Assembly: GCA_030654695.1 (NCBI GenBank)
Contig: JAURWY010000006.1
Location: 1-64,000 of the forward strand
Direction: 5' to 3'
From: Polaromonas sp.
GTDB taxonomy: Bacteria > Pseudomonadota > Gammaproteobacteria > Burkholderiales > Burkholderiaceae_C
DNA length: 64,000 nucleotides
Shown here in pieces: positions 30,939 to 40,084 of this stretch (position 1 is the first letter of the stretch; each line of letters opens with the position of its first letter). Made by a program: the position numbers and the translations under genes. The notes beneath the pieces were generated by a model. It saw nothing but the letters and a program-made list of their open reading frames with translations. It made no database searches and had not been told where the DNA came from.

Positions 30939-31478
30939 TTTCTGGAATCTTTCGCCAAACACCTTCAACCGCCAACCTGGCTGGTCGCCGAGGGTCAGCA
31001 GCGGCTGGTGTTGTTTCTCAATCATGTCCTGATGCAGGAAAAAGAGGCGCAAACGCGCCTCGCCCGCAAGAAGGGCAGCGTGATCCATTTACGCTGGGGT
31101 GCTTTTGCGCTGGACTTGTTGATCACCCCGGCAGGCTTGACGGACCGCGCGCCGGCAACACTGCCAGCCGACCTGACGCTGTCGGTGGCGATGGAAGCGC
31201 CTTGGGTTGTGGCTCAGTCGGTGCTGGAAGGCAAGGCGCCGCCGGTCAAGATTGAAGGGGATGTGCAACTGGCCGCTGAATTGGGTTGGCTGGCTGACAA
31301 CCTGCGCTGGGATGTCGAAGAAGACCTGTCTCGCATCTTGGGCGATGTGCCTGCGCATGCAATTGCCGGGGCTGGCCAGCGGTTGTTAGCAGCAATACGT
31401 GAGTTCGTGGCGCGCGCACCGCGGCCACCTTTTACGGCGGGCAGTCCTCGTAGTCCCGTCTCTCAGGCGACGACATGA
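30915..31478 (+). CDS. ubiJ: UbiJ-like SCP2-domain ubiquinone accessory factor
   Basis: A 187-residue protein with an SCP2 (sterol-carrier) domain in its first two-thirds. In E. coli UbiJ binds lipid ubiquinone intermediates and scaffolds the UbiIEFGHK complex. Its place right before ubiB, with a 4-nt ATGA overlap, supports the assignment. [18 protein letters not shown] and [15 protein letters not shown] resemble N-termini of burkholderial homologues, so ATG 30915 is probably genuine even though it is in the loop of a hairpin. The C-terminal 35 residues are proline- and arginine-rich. Confidence 0.85.
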   Translation: MNKTSPFSFLESFAKHLQPPTWLVAEGQQRLVLFLNHVLMQEKEAQTRLARKKGSVIHLRWGAFALDLLITPAGLTDRAPATLPADLTLSVAMEAPWVVAQSVLEGKAPPVKIEGDVQLAAELGWLADNLRWDVEEDLSRILGDVPAHAIAGAGQRLLAAIREFVARAPRPPFTAGSPRSPVSQATT

Positions 31479-33028
31479 GCCGGCTTTTTCGCGGTATTTT
31501 CATCGTTTGGACGGTGCTTCGTTTTGGCCTAGATGAGCTTGTTTTGTCGAGTTTTGAGAAGCCCTGGATCCGTCTGCTGACCCGCATCGTCTCGGTCGGT
31601 CGGAATCTGAAGGCACCACGTGGTGAGCGCTTGCGACTGGCGCTGGAGCGGCTGGGTCCGATCTTCGTCAAGTTCGGACAAGTTATGTCGACCCGCCGAG
31701 ATCTGCTGCCCACCGACATTGCCGACGAACTGGCGCGTTTGCAAGACCGTGTCCCACCGTTTGAGTCGTCTGTGGCGGTGGCCATCATCGAGAGTGCTTT
31801 TGGCCGTTCCATCGATAAAATTTTTGCCAGTTTCGAGCGGACTCCTGTGGCCAGCGCGTCGATTGCCCAAGTGCACTTTGCGACCTTGCCCGATGGCCGC
31901 AAAGTCGCAGTCAAGGTTTTGCGGCCGAACATGTTGCCGGCGATTGAAAAGGACTTGGCGCTGATGAGCATGATGGCGGGTTGGGTCGAAAGCCTGTCGG
32001 CTGATGGCAAACGTCTCAAGCCGCGCGAAGTGGTGGCTGAATTCGACACCCATTTGCACGACGAGCTGGATCTGCTGCGCGAAGCCGCCAACGCAGCCCA
32101 GTTGCGCCGAAACATGCAGGGCCTGAACCTGGTGATGATTCCCGAGATGGTCTGGGACTTTTGCATGCCCAATGTGATGGTCATGCAGCGCATGAAGGGC
32201 GTGCCGATCAGCCAAGTGCAGCGCTTGCGCGACGCGGGTGTCGACATTCGCAAGTTGGCTCGTGATGGCGTCACGATCTTTTTCACGCAGGTCTTTCGCG
32301 ATGGGTTTTTCCACGCCGACATGCACCCGGGCAACATCCAAGTGAGTCTGGAGCCCGCCACTTTCGGGCGTTACATTTCGCTTGATTTCGGCATCGTCGG
32401 CACCCTGACCGAGGTCGATAAAGAATACTTGGCGCAAAATTTCACGGCGTTTTTTCAGCGTGACTACAAGCGCGTGGCCGAGCTGCACATCGAGTCGGGC
32501 TGGGTGCCAGCGCGCACCCGCGTCGACCAACTCGAGTCGGCCATTCGCGCTTGCTGCGAGCCTTACTTTGACCGTCCACTGAAGGAGATCTCGCTTGGGA
32601 TGGTCCTGATGCGGCTGTTCCAGACTTCGCGGCGTTTTCAAGTTGAAATTCAGCCGCAGCTGGTGCTTTTGCAAAAAACATTGCTCAACATTGAGGGCTT
32701 GGGCCGCGAGCTCGACCCTGAGCTCGATTTGTGGAGTACCGCCAAGCCCTTCCTCGAAAAATGGATGATGGAGCAGGTCGGCCCGGAAAAATTACTGGCC
32801 GAACTCAAGGCCGAAGCGCCGACCTACGCCAAGCTGTTGCCCGCATTGCCGCGTCTTTTTCACCAATTCCTCAAGACGCAATCGACCGGCAATCGGCGCG
32901 AACTGGTCGAGCTGCTGGCCGAGCAAAAACGCACCAACAGGCTGCTACAGGGACTGGTCTATGGCGTTTTAGGCTTTGCTCTCGGCTTATTGGCGATGCA
33001 ACTGGTGCTGCGTGTGCCGCTATTTTGA
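31475..33028 (+). CDS. ubiB: Ubiquinone biosynthesis ATPase/kinase-like UbiB
   Basis: UbiB is an atypical ABC1/ADCK-family ATPase needed for ubiquinone synthesis, probably by extracting lipid intermediates from the membrane. The 517-residue protein has the KxGQ motif in [17 protein letters not shown], the lysine in [16 protein letters not shown] and LDFGIVG. The C-terminal hydrophobic helix (about 490-515) is the membrane anchor. The start overlaps ubiJ. Confidence 0.96.
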   Translation: MSRLFRGIFIVWTVLRFGLDELVLSSFEKPWIRLLTRIVSVGRNLKAPRGERLRLALERLGPIFVKFGQVMSTRRDLLPTDIADELARLQDRVPPFESSVAVAIIESAFGRSIDKIFASFERTPVASASIAQVHFATLPDGRKVAVKVLRPNMLPAIEKDLALMSMMAGWVESLSADGKRLKPREVVAEFDTHLHDELDLLREAANAAQLRRNMQGLNLVMIPEMVWDFCMPNVMVMQRMKGVPISQVQRLRDAGVDIRKLARDGVTIFFTQVFRDGFFHADMHPGNIQVSLEPATFGRYISLDFGIVGTLTEVDKEYLAQNFTAFFQRDYKRVAELHIESGWVPARTRVDQLESAIRACCEPYFDRPLKEISLGMVLMRLFQTSRRFQVEIQPQLVLLQKTLLNIEGLGRELDPELDLWSTAKPFLEKWMMEQVGPEKLLAELKAEAPTYAKLLPALPRLFHQFLKTQSTGNRRELVELLAEQKRTNRLLQGLVYGVLGFALGLLAMQLVLRVPLF

Positions 33029-33030
33029 GG

Positions 33031-33060
33031 TTGTTAGCGCTAAAGTGCAGCGCCTATAAT
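33031..33060 (+). promoter_or_regulatory. Promoter ahead of fmdB-DUF502(-aspS)
   Basis: -35 TTGTTA (33031-33036), 18-bp spacer, perfect -10 TATAAT (33055-33060). It is just after the ubiB stop and would start transcription near 33067, leaving about 55 nt before the FmdB-type gene. Confidence 0.65.
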
Positions 33061-33122
33061 TGAGGGTTTGCATCTTGACGCCCTTTGCAGGATGCGCAAT
33101 TCACCCGAAAACATCTAGAGTT

Positions 33123-33467
33123 ATGCCAATCTACGCTTATAAATGCGAGTCCTGCGGGCATGCCAAGGACGTTTTACAAAAACTCTCCGACCCGCTGCTG
33201 ACCGATTGTCCGCAGTGTGGTGCGCCGACTTTCAAGAAGCAGCTCACCGCTGCTGGTTTTCAGCTCAAGGGCTCCGGCTGGTATGTCACGGACTTCCGTG
33301 GTGGCGATTCGGGCGCACCTCAGGCCAAGGACGGTGTGGCACCTGCTGCCTTAACCTCTGATGCCCCTGGCGCCGCCTCAGCGCCTGCGCCTAAAGCGGA
33401 CAGCGCCGCCGCACCAGCGCCTAGCGCTCCGGCTGCACCTGCACCCTCATCGGGTAAAGCCGACTGA
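33123..33467 (+). CDS. FmdB-type zinc ribbon protein
   Basis: A 114-residue protein of the FmdB/CxxC_CxxC_SSSS family. The zinc ribbon is CESCGH (residues 8-13) plus CPQCGAP, and MPIYAYKCESC is the canonical start, fixing ATG 33123. The last 50 residues are Ala/Pro-rich and probably disordered. Its function is unknown; the family is often annotated as a regulator without evidence. The stop overlaps the DUF502 start by one base. Confidence 0.92.
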   Translation: MPIYAYKCESCGHAKDVLQKLSDPLLTDCPQCGAPTFKKQLTAAGFQLKGSGWYVTDFRGGDSGAPQAKDGVAPAALTSDAPGAASAPAPKADSAAAPAPSAPAAPAPSSGKAD

Positions 33468-34087
33468 TGGCTGCCGTACGCCGCTGGCTGCTGGCCGGTT
33501 TGTTGGTATTGGTGCCGTTGGCGATCACGCTGTGGGTGCTGGACTGGATCGTTGGCACCCTCGACCAAACCCTGCAAATATTGCCGCAGTCTTGGCGTCC
33601 TGACTATTTGCTGGGCTTTCATATCCCTGGCTTTGGTGTCTTGCTGGCGCTGGCTATTGTGTTAATCATCGGCGCTGTGGCGAGTAATTTTTTCGGCCGA
33701 AAACTGGTCGGCTGGTGGGACGCGCTGTTGGGTCGCATCCCCATTGTCAGGTCCATTTATTCGAGCGTGAAACAGGTCTCCGACACCTTGTTTTCAGAAA
33801 ATGGCAATGCCTTTCGCAAAGCCTTGCTGATTCAGTGGCCGCGCGAAGGCGTCTGGACCATCGCTTTTCAGACCGGTACACCCGGCGGTGATGTCGTCAA
33901 TCATCTCGACGGTGAGTACCTCAGCGTTTATGTGCCGACCACGCCAAACCCGACCGGTGGTTACTTTGTGATGTTGAAAAAATCAGACTGCGTAGAACTC
34001 AAGATGAGTGTCGATGAGGCGCTGACCTATGTGATCTCTATGGGCGTTGTGTCTCCCGGCAGTCCCGCCACCCACAAACCACTCTAG
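33467..34087 (+). CDS. DUF502 family membrane protein
   Basis: A 206-residue protein with two N-terminal membrane helices (about residues 6-28 and 48-70) separated by WIVGTLDQTLQ. The cytoplasmic or periplasmic rest contains GRIPIVRSIYSSVKQV and the family signature VPTTPNPTGGYF, both hallmarks of DUF502. Function unknown. It is translationally linked to the FmdB-type gene and lies 103 bp before aspS. Confidence 0.94.
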   Translation: MAAVRRWLLAGLLVLVPLAITLWVLDWIVGTLDQTLQILPQSWRPDYLLGFHIPGFGVLLALAIVLIIGAVASNFFGRKLVGWWDALLGRIPIVRSIYSSVKQVSDTLFSENGNAFRKALLIQWPREGVWTIAFQTGTPGGDVVNHLDGEYLSVYVPTTPNPTGGYFVMLKKSDCVELKMSVDEALTYVISMGVVSPGSPATHKPL

Positions 34088-34190
34088 CCAAATAAGCCAA
34101 TTTAGTTTTGGTGCGGCAGTTTCCCTTTGAGACCGCGCACTGTCACACTTCGCGAAATCCGTTAACCGTTAACCGTAAAGCAATCTCCGT

Positions 34191-35996
34191 ATGTCCAACG
34201 CTTCAAAAATGCGCTCCCACTATTGCGGTCTGGTGACCGATGCCCTGCTGGGCGAAACCGTCACTCTCTGCGGCTGGGTCAATCGCCGGCGTGACCACGG
34301 CGGCGTGATCTTCATTGACCTGCGTGACCGCGAAGGTTATGTGCAGGTGGTTTGCGATCCAGACCGTGTCGATATGTTCAAGACCGCTGAAGTCGTGCGC
34401 AACGAGTTTTGCGTGCAGATCAAAGGCTTGGTGCGCGCACGCCCAGAAGGCACTGTCAACGACGGTCTGAAAAGCGGCAAGATCGAAATTTTGTGCCATG
34501 AACTGACGGTACTGAATGCCAGCGTCACGCCACCGTTCCAGCTCGATGACGACAACTTGTCTGAGACCACGCGACTGACGCATCGTGTGCTGGACCTGCG
34601 CCGCCCTTACATGCAGAACAACCTGATGCTGCGTTACCGTGTGGCGATGGAAACCCGCAAGTTCCTCGACGCCAATGGCTTTATCGACATCGAAACACCG
34701 ATGCTGACCAAAAGCACGCCCGAAGGTGCGCGTGACTATCTGGTCCCTAGCCGCGTCAATGAAGGCCAGTTTTTTGCATTACCGCAAAGCCCGCAGTTGT
34801 TCAAACAGCTGCTGATGGTGGCCGGTTTTGACCGCTACTACCAGATCACCAAATGCTTTCGCGACGAAGACTTGCGGGCTGACCGTCAGCCTGAATTCAC
34901 GCAGATCGATATTGAAACCTCGTTCATGGACGAGCAAGAGATTCGCGACATGTTCCAGGGCATGATCAGCAACATTTTCAAGACCGTGCTGGCCACCGAC
35001 TTGGGTGAATTCCCGGTCATGGCCTACGCCGACGCGATGCACCGTTTCGGCTCTGACAAGCCTGACTTGCGCATCAGCCTTGAGTTCACCGAACTCACCG
35101 ATGTCATGGCCGATGTCGACTTCAAAGTCTTCAGCACACCGGCCACCACGCCGGGCGGCCGTGTCGTCGCGCTGCGCGTGCCGGGTGGCTCTGAGATGAG
35201 CCGCAGTGAGATCGATGCCTACACAGAGTTCGTCAAAATTTACGGTGCCAAAGGCTTGGCTTGGGTCAAGGTCAACGACATCAGCAAGGGCCGCGAGGGT
35301 TTGCAAAGCCCGATCGTGAAGAATATTCACGACGCTGCTTTGACCGAAATCTTGAAGCGCTGCGGCGCCCAAAGCGGTGACATTATTTTCTTTGGCGCGG
35401 ACAAAGCCAAGGTGGTCAACGACAGCATCGGGGCCTTGCGCTTGAAAATTGGCCTGAGTCCGCTGGGCAAGAAAGTCGGCGTCTTCACGGCTGGCTGGAA
35501 GCCGCTCTGGGTGGTTGACTTTCCGATGTTTGAGCACGATGAAGCCAACGACCGCTGGAGCGCTGTTCACCATCCTTTCACCGCACCAAAAGACGGCCAC
35601 GAAGACTGGATGGACATGGACCCGGGTCGCTGCATCGCCAAAGCCTACGACATGGTGCTCAACGGCTGGGAGCTCGGCGGTGGTTCCGTGCGGATTCACC
35701 GTGCAGATGTGCAAAGCAAGGTCTTCGACGCTTTGAAAATCGGCACTGAAGAAGCCCAAGAAAAGTTTGGCTTCTTGCTGGATGCGCTGCAATACGGTGC
35801 GCCACCGCACGGTGGTCTGGCTTTTGGCTTGGACCGCATCGTCACCATGATGACCGGTGCCGAGTCGATCCGCGACGTCATTGCCTTCCCGAAAACCCAG
35901 CGCGCCCAGTGCTTGCTCACGCATGCGCCGAGCCCAGTGGACGAAAAGCAATTGCGCGAATTGCACATCCGTTTGCGCAATCCACTGCCAGCCTAA
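34191..35996 (+). CDS. aspS: Aspartyl-tRNA synthetase
   Basis: A class IIb synthetase of 601 residues with an N-terminal OB-fold anticodon domain ([20 protein letters not shown] is its core; shown by ends CGWVNRRRD and VIFIDLRD), motif 2 [18 protein letters not shown] region, the bacterial GAD insertion (about 285-420), and motif 3 GLAFGLDRI. Whether it is strictly Asp-specific or also mischarges tRNA-Asn depends on GatCAB elsewhere and cannot be decided here. Short GTTAACC tandem copies precede the gene. Confidence 0.97.
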   Translation: MSNASKMRSHYCGLVTDALLGETVTLCGWVNRRRDHGGVIFIDLRDREGYVQVVCDPDRVDMFKTAEVVRNEFCVQIKGLVRARPEGTVNDGLKSGKIEILCHELTVLNASVTPPFQLDDDNLSETTRLTHRVLDLRRPYMQNNLMLRYRVAMETRKFLDANGFIDIETPMLTKSTPEGARDYLVPSRVNEGQFFALPQSPQLFKQLLMVAGFDRYYQITKCFRDEDLRADRQPEFTQIDIETSFMDEQEIRDMFQGMISNIFKTVLATDLGEFPVMAYADAMHRFGSDKPDLRISLEFTELTDVMADVDFKVFSTPATTPGGRVVALRVPGGSEMSRSEIDAYTEFVKIYGAKGLAWVKVNDISKGREGLQSPIVKNIHDAALTEILKRCGAQSGDIIFFGADKAKVVNDSIGALRLKIGLSPLGKKVGVFTAGWKPLWVVDFPMFEHDEANDRWSAVHHPFTAPKDGHEDWMDMDPGRCIAKAYDMVLNGWELGGGSVRIHRADVQSKVFDALKIGTEEAQEKFGFLLDALQYGAPPHGGLAFGLDRIVTMMTGAESIRDVIAFPKTQRAQCLLTHAPSPVDEKQLRELHIRLRNPLPA

Positions 35997-36051
35997 ATCC
36001 AGCACCCAGCTTGCGCAACACCTGTACGGATGCGGTAGCCCGAGCGTTTGA

Positions 36052-36507
36052 ATGAAGACGTTCAAGCTGCCGGTTTCCGTGCTGGTGGTCATTCATACGC
36101 CAGCGCTAGAGGTGCTGCTGATCCGGCGCGCCGACCACGCTGACTTCTGGCAAAGCGTGACCGGTTCGGTCGACGTCGAAGATGCTGATCTGCGGCACAC
36201 TGCCGCGCGTGAGGTGCAGGAAGAGACGGGTCTTGCTGTCCAGCCCACTGATTTGGTGGACTGGGGTATCACCAATGTGTACGAGATCTACCCGGCCTGG
36301 CGTCACCGCTATGCGCCCGGCGTGACGCGCAACACGGAGCATCTGTTCAGCTTGTGCGTACCGCAAGCTGTGCCCGTGCGCTTGAGTTCACGCGAGCACA
36401 CCGATTCGCAGTGGCTTGATTGGCGTGCTGCTGCTGACCTTTGCTTTTCACCGTCGAATGCCGAGGCTATTTTGCTGCTACCGACAGTGGGACAAATTCG
36501 TCTTTGA
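36052..36507 (+). CDS. nudB: Dihydroneopterin triphosphate diphosphatase NudB
   Basis: NudB removes pyrophosphate from dihydroneopterin triphosphate in folate synthesis. The 151-residue Nudix protein has the box GSVDVEDADLRHTAAREVQEETG (ends GSVDVED and REVQEETG) at about residues 42-64, and starts FKLPVSVLVVIHTP as NudB does. WSVTGS-like FWQSVTGS is typical. The position next to aspS is the common one for nudB. folE, making its substrate, is 1.5 kb downstream beyond clsB. Confidence 0.92.
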   Translation: MKTFKLPVSVLVVIHTPALEVLLIRRADHADFWQSVTGSVDVEDADLRHTAAREVQEETGLAVQPTDLVDWGITNVYEIYPAWRHRYAPGVTRNTEHLFSLCVPQAVPVRLSSREHTDSQWLDWRAAADLCFSPSNAEAILLLPTVGQIRL

Positions 36508-36559
36508 GATGATGGTTGGCAGCATGGCACAGAGCGTTTTTTTGTGTCACGCTTGACCC

Positions 36560-37837
36560 ATGATCGAAGTCACACCAACCAAGCCACTTCAGCCGCAGCC
36601 GCAGCTGCTGCGCGGCGGTGCGGCTTTTTTTCCGGCGTTGGTCACGGCGATCGATGGCGCAGCTTATTGGGTGCAGCTCGAAACCTATATCTTTGACTTT
36701 CATGGCGTGGGTGCCGATGTGGCAGAGGCGTTGTTGCGCGCGGCCAGACGCGGCCTGACGGTGCAGGTGCTGGTCGACGGTATTGGCACGGCACCGCTGG
36801 CGGCAGAGTGGCAGGAAAAGCTTCAAACCGCAGGTGTGCACTGGCAGGTGTATTCCCCGCTGACTGGCAACTGGCCCGGCCTAGGCTTGGTGCGACCAGA
36901 CCGCTGGCGGCGCCTGCACCGCAAGCTCTGCGTGGTCGATCAAGACTTGGTCTTTTGTGGCGGCATCAATGTATTGGACGATTATTACGATCCAACGCAT
37001 GGTGCGCTTGCTGCTCCCCGTTTTGACTTCACGGTGGCACTGCATGGGCCCGTGGCTGAAGCCGCTTCTGAGGCTATGGCCTTGTTGTGGTGGCGCGTAC
37101 AAGCGGGCTATAGCGCACGTCGTCACCATTTGGCAGAGGCTTGGGATGCCTTCAAGGCGGCGGGCTATGGTGGCCGTATCAGTGCAGCGCATTTGGCACG
37201 ACGCCGCGCGTTGGCTTTATCGGGTCGGCCAGCGGGCGCCAAAATGTCGAAGACCTTACCGACGGCCCGGGCGGCGCTGTTGCTTCGCGATAACTTGCTG
37301 AACCGCAACATCATTGAGCGGGCTTACCGCAAGGCCATCGGCCAAGCGCGCCAAGAGATCCTGATCGCCAATGCGTATTTTGTGCCGGGCGGCCGCTTGC
37401 GTCGTGCGCTGATCAAGGCGGCGCGGCGCGGCGTCAAGGTCACCTTGCTGCTGCAAGGTCGATATGAGTATTTCATGCAGTACCACGCCACCCGACCGGT
37501 CTATGGCGCGCTGCTCGACGCCGGTGTTGAAATCCACGAATACGAAGCCAGCTTTTTGCACGCCAAGGTGGCGGTGGTCGATGGCCATTGGGCCACGGTC
37601 GGCTCCTCCAACCTAGATCCTTTGAGCCTGCTGTTGGCGCGCGAAGCCAATGTGGTGTTGGACGATCAGGTCTTTGCCGAGGACTTGCGGGCGCGGCTGC
37701 TGGCCGCCATCGCCAGCCATGGCCGACGTGTTGACATCACCGAGTACAACGGACGCCCGTGGCGACAGCGCTTGCTCGACCTCGCGGCCTATGCGCTGAT
37801 GCGGCTGGCCTTGTTGCTCGCCGGTCAGCGTTACTAA
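36560..37837 (+). CDS. clsB: Cardiolipin synthase B (phospholipase D family)
   Basis: ClsB makes cardiolipin from phospholipids. The 425-residue protein has two HKD motifs: HRKLCVVD (His120, Lys122, Asp127) and HAKVAVVD (His334, Lys336, Asp341), each followed by a Gly-rich turn (CGGIN, GSSNLDP). It lacks the N-terminal membrane helices of ClsA, as expected of ClsB, though the last 25 residues are hydrophobic. Located 52 bp after nudB. Confidence 0.93.
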   Translation: MIEVTPTKPLQPQPQLLRGGAAFFPALVTAIDGAAYWVQLETYIFDFHGVGADVAEALLRAARRGLTVQVLVDGIGTAPLAAEWQEKLQTAGVHWQVYSPLTGNWPGLGLVRPDRWRRLHRKLCVVDQDLVFCGGINVLDDYYDPTHGALAAPRFDFTVALHGPVAEAASEAMALLWWRVQAGYSARRHHLAEAWDAFKAAGYGGRISAAHLARRRALALSGRPAGAKMSKTLPTARAALLLRDNLLNRNIIERAYRKAIGQARQEILIANAYFVPGGRLRRALIKAARRGVKVTLLLQGRYEYFMQYHATRPVYGALLDAGVEIHEYEASFLHAKVAVVDGHWATVGSSNLDPLSLLLAREANVVLDDQVFAEDLRARLLAAIASHGRRVDITEYNGRPWRQRLLDLAAYALMRLALLLAGQRY

Positions 37838-37854
37838 CTATTTGGAATTATTTT

Positions 37855-37871
37855 GCTATTAAATGAATAGC
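37855..37871. repeat. Inverted repeat upstream of folE
   Basis: GCTATT (37855-37860), AAATG, AATAGC (37866-37871) in an AT-rich gap of 120 bp. It resembles the GCTATT/AATAGC hairpins I recall scattered in Comamonadaceae intergenic DNA, but only one copy was noticed here. Confidence 0.4.
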
Positions 37872-37960
37872 TTAAACGTTGGGCTGGGTATGGCTTTCTA
37901 AGCCGAAATATCTGCATGACAATACGCTGTCAAGGTTTTTCAGGACTGTTACCATCTTGC

Positions 37961-38704
37961 ATGCTTATGAAATCCACCACGCCCGCAGCGCCCGGATCGG
38001 CGCCCGCCGCCGACGATGAAGGCACCCCGATGTCGGTCAAGATCAGGGAGCGCATTGCTCTTTCCCGCAAGCGCTTCAATGCCAATGACAACATCGCCGA
38101 ATTCATCCAACCCGGTGACTTGGAAAAATTACTCGACGAAGTCGAGGGCAAGATGCAAGGCGTGCTTGACAGCCTGGTCATCGATACAGCCAACGACCAC
38201 AACACCCAGAACACCGCCCGGCGTGTTGCCAAGATGTACCTCAACGAGGTCTTCAAAGGCCGTTATTTGCACGCCCCGACCATCACCGAGTTTCCCAACG
38301 CCGAGCACTTGAATGAGCTGATGATCGTCGGGCCGATCACCGTGCGCAGTGCTTGCTCGCATCACTTTTGTCCGGTGATTGGTCAAGTCTGGATTGGTGT
38401 CTTGCCGAACGAACACACCAACGTGATCGGCCTGTCAAAGTACGCGCGTCTGGCCGAGTGGGTCATGGGTCGTCCACAGATTCAAGAAGAGGCCGTGGTT
38501 CAGTTGGCCGACCTGATCCAAGAAAAAACACAGCCAGACGGTCTAGCCATCGTGATGGAAGCGACTCATTTCTGCATGGGTTGGCGCGGTGTGAAAGACC
38601 TCGACAGCAAGATGATCAACTCGGTGATGCGCGGTGTCTTTTTGAAAGATCCCAACCTGCGCCGTGAATTTCTCTCACTCATTCCAAAGAAGACAAACGG
38701 TTAA
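37961..38704 (+). CDS. folE: GTP cyclohydrolase I
   Basis: FolE converts GTP to 7,8-dihydroneopterin triphosphate, first step to folate. Zinc ligands and active site are visible in RSACSHHFCPVIG and ATHFCMGWRGV, with NEHTNVIGLSKYARL between. The C-terminal two-thirds align with the ordinary 222-residue enzyme. The start is unclear: ATG 37916, 37961 and 37967 lack a ribosome site, whereas ATG 38030 (giving 224 residues) has GAAGG at good spacing. I give 37961 because relatives often carry a short Pro/Ala-rich leader. Confidence 0.93.
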   Translation: MLMKSTTPAAPGSAPAADDEGTPMSVKIRERIALSRKRFNANDNIAEFIQPGDLEKLLDEVEGKMQGVLDSLVIDTANDHNTQNTARRVAKMYLNEVFKGRYLHAPTITEFPNAEHLNELMIVGPITVRSACSHHFCPVIGQVWIGVLPNEHTNVIGLSKYARLAEWVMGRPQIQEEAVVQLADLIQEKTQPDGLAIVMEATHFCMGWRGVKDLDSKMINSVMRGVFLKDPNLRREFLSLIPKKTNG

Positions 38705-38786
38705 AAAATGGCAGCCGTGTTTCGCGGGCTTCTCCGTATTTGCGCTTCTATGACAGTGCGCGTTCATCTTCAAAGGACATCTCATC

Positions 38787-39212
38787 ATGTTGGTTCGCCT
38801 TCTTTACGCTAGCCGTGCGGCTGATCCTCAAAATGCTGAAGCGACGGAGGCCATTTTGGCCACGTCTCGCAGCCACAACCCGGCGAGCGGCATCACCGGT
38901 ATTCTTTGTCATGGCGGCGGCATCTTTTTGCAAGCCTTGGAGGGTGGGCGCACGGCGGTGAACGAGCTTTACAAACACATTCTCAATGACTCCCGCCACA
39001 AAGATGTCATTTTGCTGAGCTACGAAGAAATCAGCGAACGCAAATTTGGCGGCTGGACCATGGGCTTGGTCAACACGGCCAAACTCAACACCTCCATCTT
39101 GCTGAAATACGCTGAGCGGGCCGAGCTGGATCCCTACAGCGTGTCTGGCGCTGTTTCCATGGCTTTGTTGCAGGAGCTGATGGCGACCGCTTCCATTGTT
39201 GGCCGTTCCTGA
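38787..39212 (+). CDS. BLUF-domain blue-light sensor (short, stand-alone)
   Basis: A 141-residue BLUF protein that should bind FAD and sense blue light. The flavin-site residues are all present: the tyrosine in LVRLLYASRA (Tyr7), the asparagine in NPASGITGILC (about residue 32), the glutamine in FLQALEG (about 49), and the tryptophan/methionine in GGWTMG (about 91). After the domain only 40 residues remain, predicted helical, so output must be via a partner. ATG 38787 follows AAAGGACATC. It lies 82 bp after folE and 10 bp before the DUF429 gene. Confidence 0.93.
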   Translation: MLVRLLYASRAADPQNAEATEAILATSRSHNPASGITGILCHGGGIFLQALEGGRTAVNELYKHILNDSRHKDVILLSYEEISERKFGGWTMGLVNTAKLNTSILLKYAERAELDPYSVSGAVSMALLQELMATASIVGRS

Positions 39213-39222
39213 CGCCTCGGAC

Positions 39223-40077
39223 ATGCTGCTTGTCGGCTGCGACTTTTCCAGCAGCCCCAGTCGCCGAAAACCGATTGTTTTTGCCACGGGTCAGCTGCAC
39301 CGCGACCGGGTTCAACTGGCGCAGCTCGAACGGGTTGAATCGCTAGATGATTTTTCGCAGTGGCTGACGCAAGACCGAGGGTGGTTGTGCGCTTTTGATT
39401 TACCCTTTGGTTTGCCGCGCGAACTGGTCACCACGCTTGGTTGGCCCGATCAATGGGGGGCGTGCATGCAGCATTACGCCAGTCTCTCACGGCCAGAGAT
39501 TCGAAGCATTTTCGCGGCCTTTTGCAATGCCCGGCCCGTGGGGCAGAAGTTCGCTCACCGCGCGACCGACATTCCGGCCGGTTCCAGCAGTTCCATGAAA
39601 TGGGTCAACCCACCCGTCGCCTATATGTTGCATGCGGGTGTACCGCGCTTGATGGCCGCCGGCGTGCAACTTCCAGGGCTGGGTTCAACGGCTATTGAGA
39701 CGACCCAGCCGCTGCGGATTGCCGTGGAAGGTTACCCCGGTTTGTTGGCCCGTGAACTGCTTCAGCAGGCTGGCCAGAACGCCAAAACACGCAGCTATAA
39801 AAATGACGCCAAGGCCTTGCAAACGCCAGAGCGATTGATCGCCCGCAAGGACATGCTCACCGCACTGGAGCATGGTCAGACGCGGCTGGGATTGCGCCTG
39901 AAACTCACCCATGCCCAGCGTGACAGGTTGGTCGACGATGCCACTGGCGATTCGTTGGACGCCGTGCTTTGCCTGATGCAGGCGGCTTGGGCGCATCAAC
40001 AGCATGTTGAAGGCAAGCCTCGCTACGGTCTGCCAGCACAGGTTGATCCGCTCGAAGGCTGGATCATCACGGCCTGA
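39223..40077 (+). CDS. DUF429 protein
   Basis: A 284-residue DUF429 protein of unknown function. The family has an RNase H-like/actin-like fold: VGCDFSSSPSRRKP near the N-terminus and AFDLPFGLPRE are typical strands with conserved aspartates, and a C-terminal DATGDSLDAVLCLMQA helix carries further acidic residues. Start ATG 39223 is preferred to ATG 39196, which overlaps the BLUF gene. It is 7 bp before the nuclease gene. Confidence 0.85.
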   Translation: MLLVGCDFSSSPSRRKPIVFATGQLHRDRVQLAQLERVESLDDFSQWLTQDRGWLCAFDLPFGLPRELVTTLGWPDQWGACMQHYASLSRPEIRSIFAAFCNARPVGQKFAHRATDIPAGSSSSMKWVNPPVAYMLHAGVPRLMAAGVQLPGLGSTAIETTQPLRIAVEGYPGLLARELLQQAGQNAKTRSYKNDAKALQTPERLIARKDMLTALEHGQTRLGLRLKLTHAQRDRLVDDATGDSLDAVLCLMQAAWAHQQHVEGKPRYGLPAQVDPLEGWIITA

Positions 40078-40084
40078 TCCAAAG

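Noticed and set aside
31529..32674. 381-codon open frame antisense to ubiB
   Set aside because: Shadow frame; ubiB motifs on the other strand are unambiguous.
34161..34174. Tandem GTTAACC GTTAACC upstream of aspS
   Set aside because: Two 7-bp copies only; too short to call a repeat or an operator without comparison.
34779..36092. 437-codon open frame antisense to aspS
   Set aside because: Fully overlaps aspS on the opposite strand; His- and Val-rich composition is a codon-shadow pattern.
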